From Chlamydiota bacterium (lineage in GTDB: Bacteria; Chlamydiota; Chlamydiia; Chlamydiales; SM23-39): a stretch of DNA of 17,788 nucleotides. Below the pieces are notes generated by a model that was not told the origin of the DNA, ran no database searches, and saw nothing but the letters and a program-made list of their open reading frames with translations. The stretch spans positions 1-17,788 of the forward strand of contig JAJFMM010000111.1 in the NCBI GenBank assembly GCA_021772165.1, written 5' to 3'. Shown one piece after another: positions 4,822-10,960 of this stretch. Numbering within the stretch: position 1 is the stretch's first letter; every line of letters begins with the position of its first letter. The translations under genes were made by a program, and so were the position numbers.

Positions 4822-7512
4822 ATGTCTAAAAGCATCAACGCTAACATCGCCTTAACACACAGCGCACCAACCGCAACTGCCTCGGAAGCACGCAAGGACA
4901 GCACTCTCATCTTCTGGAAAGGTCAGCCCTACCGAATATGTGTTTATGAGCGCTTCGACGATGGCACGAAAGAGAAGATCGCTCTCACGGAAAAGCAGTG
5001 GGAAGGTGTTGTTGAAAAGCGAATGGCAGAGACATTAGAGAAAGTGAGCGACAAAGCGTCAGACTTTCTTCCCGCTGCTGTTCCAAAATTCAGCCTGAGG
5101 CTGAGTGAAAATGGCATGGACGTTAACTATGGCGAGAAAAAAATCTCTCTGGACAGTGGCGAAGACAAGAGCATGGCCCAGATCTTTTTTAAGAATGTTC
5201 TTCGACTCAATCCCGTTCTTGCATCTTCTTTAAAAACAGAAACAGAGACTGTGGATCATGCTAAAAGCCCGGTTAGGATGAATTTCCCCGATCGCCTCGA
5301 ACATCTCGCCGGCAAGCTGAATGCGAACGCCAAACTTCTTCCTGACGAATTTGCTGAACTGCAAAACCATTTGGCCAAGACATGGGACGGAAAATGTAAC
5401 ATGTTAAACTTAAAAACGATCCTCGAAGGACCCAAGTGGGACAAAACAACTCCACCTGACCTAGCTACCTTCATTCCCGTAGAGCTAGGAGACAGAACCG
5501 CCCTTCTCTATTACAACACAACAGATACGAAGTGGCACTACTTTGATCCTTCCGGAAAACCGATTCCTGTCGCAGAGGAATTTGTCAAAGCTCTCGGACA
5601 ATTGGGCACGAATGCCAAAAATATTGAACAAGACGACTCACAGAAAGAGACAGATCCTGCGAAAATGCAACAACATGTTCTCTTTCAGATGAACAAAGCT
5701 CTCGGTGGCTCACAAACCTTTGACGAATGGCTCGACAGTTTTGAAGACCATCTCACAACCTTCATCGACACAGCAATCGCGTCTCGCAAAACTGCAGAGG
5801 CACCAGATCTAACAACTATTGAACCTCTGAGTAAAGCGGATGGGCCGAGACCTTCAGCAACAACTCCCGCGAGCAGTTCAATCTCTGTCTTCCATGGCAG
5901 CGCGCTAGATGCTCTTTATCAATTCAGCGAAGAGAAGCGCAATCCGCTCGTTTGGTCTTTCGCAGATCCAACTACGACCCACGATAGGGAATTACAAGCC
6001 AGCACGTCGCTCGGTGCCATTTCTGATTCCGAGCTGAAACAGTGCAAAAACTACTATCTCCCAGACGCATCTCTTTTAACGGGTCCTCGAGAAAGCTTAT
6101 ACCAAGAATTTCCTGACGGCACAGATAAGCCGACCTTCGCTGTTGGCTTTGCAGGCTCCCCTCCCCTCGACGGAGAGGCGATCGAATATAGAGGCAACAC
6201 ACCGATTCGTCTTAAAGCCGCCATTCACCAAGATCTGGAAAAGCGCATCAACTCCTTCTTACAAATAGCTATCGAAAAGAGCCACGCTCTCCTTCTGATT
6301 CCGGAAATGCCGCTGGATAACAGTTTAACGGGAGAGGAAAAACGTTTCATCGACCAAGAGATCGCAAAACTCTTCCTTGAAAGAGCTCAAAGTGAATATC
6401 CAGATGGGAAAATCGTCTTCGCCGTTTCCAAAGAAACGAATCGCAATCCGGCCGCCTCCTACTATGGTGAACTGGCTCTGAGAAAAAGTTCATTCGGGAA
6501 AGTTGAAAGACGCGACCATACCGGAAGCCTCATCGATGATCCCTCTCCGACGAAACGAAAAGTTCAGGCTTCTCTACCTTCATTTGCCCGGATACCGCAA
6601 CCAGCACAATTGGCAAAGCTCGATCCCACCTCCCCTGTTGGAATCGTGAATGAAGAAGGGAACGACTGCTTTATCAACTCCTATATGCAAGCCTTTATTC
6701 TAGATGATCCTCTCCTTGAGAAGATCCTGAAGGGAAACAGCGACACCAAAGAGATCGGAAGCTTTATAGATAACTATCGAAAAGCCACGAAGCCTGTTCA
6801 TGGCTCTAGAGCCATCCGAGACGCACTTCAACGTCTTACAGGAAAAAGCAGCTACCTAGCGGGTCAGCACGATCCGACAGAAGCATTTGGCTTCCTCAAT
6901 GATAATCCTGCGTTCCGAACAGATCACTTCCAGACAGAAACGATCAAAAACTACTGGGAAGTTCCCGCAGGCATGAGCGTACCGCAGTTAATGCAATCCC
7001 TGGATGCTGAATTAGATGATGATGGAATCTATACGACCTCAGTCAATCCGGATTTCAATGGAATCATCCCAGCCATCTACACCCCAAACAGATCGCTGGA
7101 AGAGCTACTGAGCGCCGCTATCTACACACCTCATGAGAGACGAGAGCTTTCTACCGGAGAGTTTGTTGAAGGAAAATCAATCGAGCGACATTGGGAAAAA
7201 GTAGCAGACCACCTCATCGTCAAAGTAGGCGCTTTCCAAGGAGACCTCAATAGTGCACAAAAGCTCGAACTCTCTCGAGCAGCAGGCACTATTACGCAGC
7301 CTTTCCCCGATGGCAAAGAGCACACGTATGAGTTGACGAGCTTCATTCAGCATAGAGGCACAACCGGTGGAAGTGGCCACTTTGTAGCGTATGTCAAACG
7401 CGGCGAAAACTATTTCGAGTGCAATGATTCCAAGGCTAAAAAGATCGATGCCAATACATTCTTTGAAGCTACAAAAACAGCCTATCAAGCCAAGTACACC
7501 CGTTCCAGTTGA
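4822..7512 (+). CDS. multi-domain USP-type deubiquitinase, candidate secreted effector
   Basis: The C-terminal domain (about residues 603-895) has the USP (peptidase C19) landmarks. These are a Cys box VGIVNEEGNDCFINSYMQAF with likely nucleophile C616, the GQHDPTEAFGFLND box (USP QQDA-EF type), and a His box from YELTSFIQHRG through GSGHFVAYVKRGENYFECND with H853 and D869. It should cleave ubiquitin or a ubiquitin-like protein, presumably in a host cell. Residues about 353-540 resemble TIGR02452/PARG-like macro proteins, but the GGG and QEE catalytic signature is gone (ADPTTTHDRELQAS). Residues about 213-295 (FIPVELGDRTALLYYNTTDT, then HYFDPSGK) recall Ulp1-type proteases without catalytic His or Cys. 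The first 30 residues are Ser/Thr/Ala/Asn-rich with no Sec signal, compatible with type III secretion. The gene has its own promoter and stands alone. USP function is well supported; the other two domains are weaker inferences. Confidence 0.85.
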   Translation: MSKSINANIALTHSAPTATASEARKDSTLIFWKGQPYRICVYERFDDGTKEKIALTEKQWEGVVEKRMAETLEKVSDKASDFLPAAVPKFSLRLSENGMDVNYGEKKISLDSGEDKSMAQIFFKNVLRLNPVLASSLKTETETVDHAKSPVRMNFPDRLEHLAGKLNANAKLLPDEFAELQNHLAKTWDGKCNMLNLKTILEGPKWDKTTPPDLATFIPVELGDRTALLYYNTTDTKWHYFDPSGKPIPVAEEFVKALGQLGTNAKNIEQDDSQKETDPAKMQQHVLFQMNKALGGSQTFDEWLDSFEDHLTTFIDTAIASRKTAEAPDLTTIEPLSKADGPRPSATTPASSSISVFHGSALDALYQFSEEKRNPLVWSFADPTTTHDRELQASTSLGAISDSELKQCKNYYLPDASLLTGPRESLYQEFPDGTDKPTFAVGFAGSPPLDGEAIEYRGNTPIRLKAAIHQDLEKRINSFLQIAIEKSHALLLIPEMPLDNSLTGEEKRFIDQEIAKLFLERAQSEYPDGKIVFAVSKETNRNPAASYYGELALRKSSFGKVERRDHTGSLIDDPSPTKRKVQASLPSFARIPQPAQLAKLDPTSPVGIVNEEGNDCFINSYMQAFILDDPLLEKILKGNSDTKEIGSFIDNYRKATKPVHGSRAIRDALQRLTGKSSYLAGQHDPTEAFGFLNDNPAFRTDHFQTETIKNYWEVPAGMSVPQLMQSLDAELDDDGIYTTSVNPDFNGIIPAIYTPNRSLEELLSAAIYTPHERRELSTGEFVEGKSIERHWEKVADHLIVKVGAFQGDLNSAQKLELSRAAGTITQPFPDGKEHTYELTSFIQHRGTTGGSGHFVAYVKRGENYFECNDSKAKKIDANTFFEATKTAYQAKYTRSS

Positions 7513-7538
7513 CCTCAAAGGGTCTCATCGAGCATAAT
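7509..7538 (+). promoter_or_regulatory. promoter for tRNA-Cys and rsmI
   Basis: TTGACC (7509-7514, 5/6 to consensus) and CATAAT (7533-7538, 5/6) are separated by 18 bp. Initiation would fall near 7545, seven bases before the mature tRNA 5' end, which is ideal for a tRNA promoter. The -35 overlaps the stop codon of the deubiquitinase gene (TGA, 7510-7512). Confidence 0.65.
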
Positions 7539-7551
7539 CGATGCTCTTTTT
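7530..7551 (+). terminator. possible weak terminator after the deubiquitinase gene
   Basis: GAGCAT (7530-7535) pairs with ATGCTC (7541-7546) around a five-base loop and is followed by five T. The stem is only 6 bp and overlaps the -10 element of the tRNA promoter, so either reading may be correct, or both. Confidence 0.35.
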
Positions 7552-7622
7552 GGTGGCATAGCCAAGCGGTAAGGCAGGGGCCTGCAAAGCCCCCACCCTC
7601 AGTTCGATTCTGAGTGCCACCT
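7552..7622 (+). tRNA. tRNA-Cys (anticodon GCA)
   Basis: The cloverleaf is complete. The acceptor stem is ggtggca/tgccacc (7552-7558 with 7615-7621), followed by a D-arm gcc...ggc, an anticodon stem ggggc/gcccc around loop CTGCAAA with anticodon GCA, and a T-arm ctcag/ctgag around TTCGATT. The discriminator base at 7622 is T (U73), the classical identity element of tRNA-Cys. The 3' CCA is not encoded and must be added after transcription. The rsmI start codon follows three bases later. Confidence 0.95.
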
Positions 7623-7625
7623 ATC

Positions 7626-8435
7626 ATGCTTTTTTTAGTTGCAACGCCTATTGGCAATTTAGGAGATATTTCAGAGAGAGCTCTCGAGACTCTGCGCTCA
7701 TCTGATTTGATCCTCTGCGAGGACACTCGCCACAGCCAGATCCTACTTCGCCATTTCGGAATCGAAAAACCGCTTCTCTCCTTCCATCAGTTCAATGAAA
7801 AGGAGCGAGAAGAGCGCGTCCTCACTCATCTGAGAGAGGATCGCACCGTTTCTCTTCTCTCCGATGCGGGCACCCCTCTGATTTCCGATCCAGGACATTG
7901 GCTTATCCAGGCGTGCGTCCGCGAAGATCTCCCCTTCTCCCTCATCCCCGGTCCCTGCAGTCCCATCCAGGCGCTGGCTCTCTCCGGATTTGAGACAGAT
8001 CGCTTCCAGTTCATCGGCTTTCTTCCTCGAGAAGCTGGTCCCCTGAAAGCAAAGCTCCTCGCCTCCCTCTTTTATCGAGGCACAACGATCGCTTTTGAAA
8101 GCCCACAGAGAATCCTCGCTTCCTTGAAAGCGATTGAAAAGATCTCTCCTGAAAGAGAACTAGCCGTGGCGCGCGAGCTGACAAAAACCTACGAAGAGTG
8201 CCGCAGAGGCACTGCGTCAGAGCTTATTGCCCACTTCCAAGAAAAGAAGCCTCGCGGCGAAATCGTTCTTTTGCTCCGAGAAGGCACGCCACCTGATGAG
8301 GAGATCGGCATCGTTGAGATGATAGAGATCCTCCAAGAGCTGCATGGTCTTACCTCCAAAGAGGCGATCAAAGCTGCAGCAAAACTCAAAGATCTACCGA
8401 AAAGCGAAATTTATAACCTTTACCATTGTAAATAG
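7626..8435 (+). CDS. rsmI: 16S rRNA (cytidine(1402)-2'-O)-methyltransferase
   Basis: RsmI methylates the ribose of C1402 in the decoding centre of 16S rRNA using S-adenosylmethionine. The 269-residue product begins with LFLVATPIGNLGDISERALE, followed by CEDTRHSQILLRHFGI, the SLLSDAGTPLISDPG motif (about 76-90), IPGPCSPIQALALSGF and FIGFLPRE. All are hallmarks of the RsmI branch of tetrapyrrole-methylase-fold enzymes. The C-terminus (LTSKEAIKAAAKLKDLPKSE) is the usual small helical tail. I place the start at ATG 7626, since the upstream GTG at 7614 lies inside the tRNA acceptor stem. The ATG is three bases after the tRNA discriminator, so there is no room for a conventional ribosome-binding site once the tRNA is excised, and a leaderless mRNA is likely. 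Confidence 0.95.
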   Translation: MLFLVATPIGNLGDISERALETLRSSDLILCEDTRHSQILLRHFGIEKPLLSFHQFNEKEREERVLTHLREDRTVSLLSDAGTPLISDPGHWLIQACVREDLPFSLIPGPCSPIQALALSGFETDRFQFIGFLPREAGPLKAKLLASLFYRGTTIAFESPQRILASLKAIEKISPERELAVARELTKTYEECRRGTASELIAHFQEKKPRGEIVLLLREGTPPDEEIGIVEMIEILQELHGLTSKEAIKAAAKLKDLPKSEIYNLYHCK

Positions 8436-8480
8436 CTGCCTTGCAGAATTTTTAGCTTTTAAGCTAGAGTACCCGCCAGT

Positions 8481-9302
8481 ATGGATGGATTGCTCGAAAC
8501 ACTACTACAACAGGCCTTCGCAGAAGATGCAGCCCAAGAAGACTGCACGAGCATCGCTTGCGTTCCTCCGAATCAGAAAGCCACAGCTAAAATCATCCTG
8601 AAACAATCGGGATGCATCGCCGGCCTCTGCTTTCTTCCTCAAATCTTCCAGCACTTCGATCCAAGTATTGAGACCACGCTCTTCGCGGAAGAGGGGCAGA
8701 GCTTAGAGAAAGGAACAGTTCTCGCTGAGGCAAAAGGCTCCGCTCTATCGCTGCTCGCAGCCGAGCGCACCGCCCTCAACTTGATTCAGCACTTAAGCGG
8801 CATTGCGACCTATACCGCGCGCTGCGTGGCTGCGGTAAGTGGTACCGCCTGCAAAATCCTCGACACGAGAAAAACAGTTCCCGGCATGCGCCAACTGCAG
8901 AAATATGCCGTGAAGACCGGCGGCGGAACAAATCATCGCATGAATCTTAAAGGCAGCATCCTGATCAAAGATACGCATATCGCTTTAACTTCACTGGGCC
9001 ACTGCATCCGCGCAGCGAAAGAGCGCTATCCCACGCACAGAATCCAGGCAGAGATTGAGCGCCCCGAAGATCTGGAAGACGCCATTTCTTACGGCGCCGA
9101 CGCTCTTCTGCTCGACAACATGAATATAGAGCAGTTAGCATCTTGTGTTGCCGCCAATCGCGGAAGAGTCTTTCTAGAGGCCTCCGGAAATATGACTTTA
9201 GAAACTATCGGGACGGTTGCCAAAACAGGTGTCGACGCCATTTCCATCGGCGCACTGACCCATTCGGTAACGGCCCTCGATCTAAGTATGAAATTACAGT
9301 AG
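8481..9302 (+). CDS. nadC: nicotinate-nucleotide pyrophosphorylase (quinolinate phosphoribosyltransferase)
   Basis: NadC converts quinolinate and PRPP to nicotinate mononucleotide, feeding NAD synthesis. The 273-residue protein shows the family's core motifs: LLAAERTALNLIQHLSGIAT (about 91-110), ILDTRKTVPGMRQLQKYAVK (126-145), TGGGTNHRMNLKGSILIKDTH (about 146-166, with DTH where many members have DNH or ENH), the IQAEIERPEDLEDAI segment and the C-terminal LEASGNMTLETIGTVAKTGVD barrel end. Length is normal. It follows rsmI by 45 bp and precedes groEL by 9 bp, so it is probably cotranscribed with groEL. No nadA or nadB is in the window, so quinolinate may come from elsewhere, possibly a host. 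The ribosome-binding site is weak. Confidence 0.95.
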   Translation: MDGLLETLLQQAFAEDAAQEDCTSIACVPPNQKATAKIILKQSGCIAGLCFLPQIFQHFDPSIETTLFAEEGQSLEKGTVLAEAKGSALSLLAAERTALNLIQHLSGIATYTARCVAAVSGTACKILDTRKTVPGMRQLQKYAVKTGGGTNHRMNLKGSILIKDTHIALTSLGHCIRAAKERYPTHRIQAEIERPEDLEDAISYGADALLLDNMNIEQLASCVAANRGRVFLEASGNMTLETIGTVAKTGVDAISIGALTHSVTALDLSMKLQ

Positions 9303-9311
9303 GAGAACACC

Positions 9312-10901
9312 ATGAGCGCAAGTCCAAAAGAAATTCTATTTGAAGAAGATGCACGCAACAAATTGCGCGAAGGAATCGACCGTTTAGCCGATGTCGTCGG
9401 CATAACACTAGGACCTCGCGGACGCAACGTCGGCCTGCAAGCTACATGGGGCTCTCCCCAAATCACCAGTGACGGCAACTCGATCGCAAAAGACGTAGAG
9501 CTCAAAGACACCTTTGCCAACATGGGCGTCTCGATGGGAAAAGAAGTCGCGGCCAAAATCAAAGAGCGCTCAGGCGACGGCACGACCACAGGCATCGTTC
9601 TTTTCCGCGCGCTCGTCAAAGCCGGCCTTAAAAACATCGCCTCCGGCGCAAATCCTATCTCGATCAAACGCGGCATGGATAAAGCGCTTGAGAGAGTGCT
9701 CAAAGAGATCGATGCGATGGCACTTGAGATCAAAACCAGCAAAGATACCTGCAACATCGCAACCGTTTCTGCATCCGGCGATCTGGGAGTGGGCAAAATC
9801 ATTGCAGAGTGTTTCGATAAAGTGGGTAAAACCGGCGTGATCGCCATCGAAGAGGGCAAAGGCACCGCAACAAACATCGAGATGACAGAGGGCATGCAGT
9901 TCGACCGCGGCTACGCGAGTCCCTATTTCTGCACCAACGCAGATCGCATGATTGCGGAGCTGACCAATGTAAGCATTCTGATCACCGACAAAAAGATCAG
10001 CTCCGTCCAAGATCTACTACCGATTTTGCAAGCCGTTGCAGCATCCGGACAAGAGCTGCTCATCATTGCAGATGACTTTGAGGGCGATGCACTCTCTACC
10101 CTCGTTATCAACAAACTCAGAGGCACTTTGAAGATCAGCGCTGTCAAAGCACCCGGCTTTGGCGATCGCAGAAAAGCGATGCTTGAAGATATCGCAGCCC
10201 TCACAGGCGCGCAGGTAGTCACAGAAAATAAAGGACTGCTTTTAAAAGATGCCAAACCAGACATACTCGGCAGCGCAGAGCAGATCATCATCACTAAGGA
10301 AAAGACAACGATTGTCGGTGGCAAAGGCAGCCAAAAAGAGATCCAAGCACGCATCAAACAGATCGACGGCGAGATCAACAACGCCTCGAACAACTACGAC
10401 ACTGAAAAACTCAACGAGCGCAAAGCAAAACTCACAGGCGGCGTTGCCCTGATCAAAGTCGGAGCACCCACCGAGTCTGAGATGAAAAAGCAGAAGCAGA
10501 TGTTCGAAGATAGCCTCAACGCAACGAGAGCAGCGCTAGAAGATGGCGTTGTGATCGGCGGCGGCATGGCGCTTGTGCAAGCAGCAAAAGCATCCGCATC
10601 TCTCAAGCTCAATAGCGAAGAGAAAGCGGGCCTGAGTATCTTGATCAAAGCTTGCTCAGAACCGTTTCGCCAGATCGTCTCCAATGCCGGATTCGACAGC
10701 TCCGTTGTGCTTGAAGATGTTTTGAAAGAGAAGCCAACCTTTGGATTCAACGTCGTGACAGAGCAGATCGAAGATCTTCTGAAAGCAGGCGTGATCGATC
10801 CATCGAAAGTCGTCAAGAGCAGTCTCTCCCATGCCGTTTCTATGGCAGGAGTTGTTCTTCTTTCAGAAGCGCTCATTTCTTCTGCTGCTGAAGAAGAATA
10901 G
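9312..10901 (+). CDS. groEL: chaperonin GroEL paralogue (GroEL3-like, no adjacent groES)
   Basis: This 529-residue type I chaperonin subunit has its fold and ATPase residues preserved: LGPRGRNVGLQATWGSPQIT, SDGNSIAKDVEL (D54, equivalent to E. coli D52), SGDGTTTGIVLFRAL (D89, equivalent to D87), KAPGFGDRRKAMLEDIA and FEDSLNATRAALEDGVVIGGG with the catalytic Asp. It ends in SSAAEEE without the Gly-Gly-Met tail of canonical GroEL. No groES is adjacent, so this is unlikely to be the main groESL operon. Chlamydiae carry extra groEL genes, and in C. trachomatis groEL_3 lies next to murF. By position this is the equivalent, although its sequence looks closer to a working chaperonin than I recall for that paralogue. 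A strong AGGAG site begins inside the nadC stop codon. Confidence 0.9.
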   Translation: MSASPKEILFEEDARNKLREGIDRLADVVGITLGPRGRNVGLQATWGSPQITSDGNSIAKDVELKDTFANMGVSMGKEVAAKIKERSGDGTTTGIVLFRALVKAGLKNIASGANPISIKRGMDKALERVLKEIDAMALEIKTSKDTCNIATVSASGDLGVGKIIAECFDKVGKTGVIAIEEGKGTATNIEMTEGMQFDRGYASPYFCTNADRMIAELTNVSILITDKKISSVQDLLPILQAVAASGQELLIIADDFEGDALSTLVINKLRGTLKISAVKAPGFGDRRKAMLEDIAALTGAQVVTENKGLLLKDAKPDILGSAEQIIITKEKTTIVGGKGSQKEIQARIKQIDGEINNASNNYDTEKLNERKAKLTGGVALIKVGAPTESEMKKQKQMFEDSLNATRAALEDGVVIGGGMALVQAAKASASLKLNSEEKAGLSILIKACSEPFRQIVSNAGFDSSVVLEDVLKEKPTFGFNVVTEQIEDLLKAGVIDPSKVVKSSLSHAVSMAGVVLLSEALISSAAEEE

Positions 10902-10913
10902 TTGACAGCGATG

Positions 10914-10960
10914 CGGGCCCTCCCTATTTTCGAAAGAAAGAGGGCCCGTGCGTTTTTTTT
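10914..10960 (+). terminator. rho-independent terminator after groEL
   Basis: CGGGCCCTC (10914-10922) pairs perfectly with GAGGGCCCG (10940-10948). The 17-base loop contains TTTTCGAAA, which can pair further. Eight T follow at 10953-10960 after a four-base gap. It lies 13 bp past the groEL stop. The only usable start codon of the next frame (GTG 10948) overlaps the last stem base, and the T-tract encodes its first Phe residues. Confidence 0.75.

Noticed and set aside
7614..7628. GTG 7614 as the rsmI start
   Set aside because: It lies inside the tRNA-Cys acceptor stem; ATG 7626 matches the family N-terminus.
9089..9895. 268-codon minus-strand open frame across nadC and groEL
   Set aside because: Low-complexity Ser/Leu/Ala product antisense to two clearly recognised genes; a typical shadow frame.
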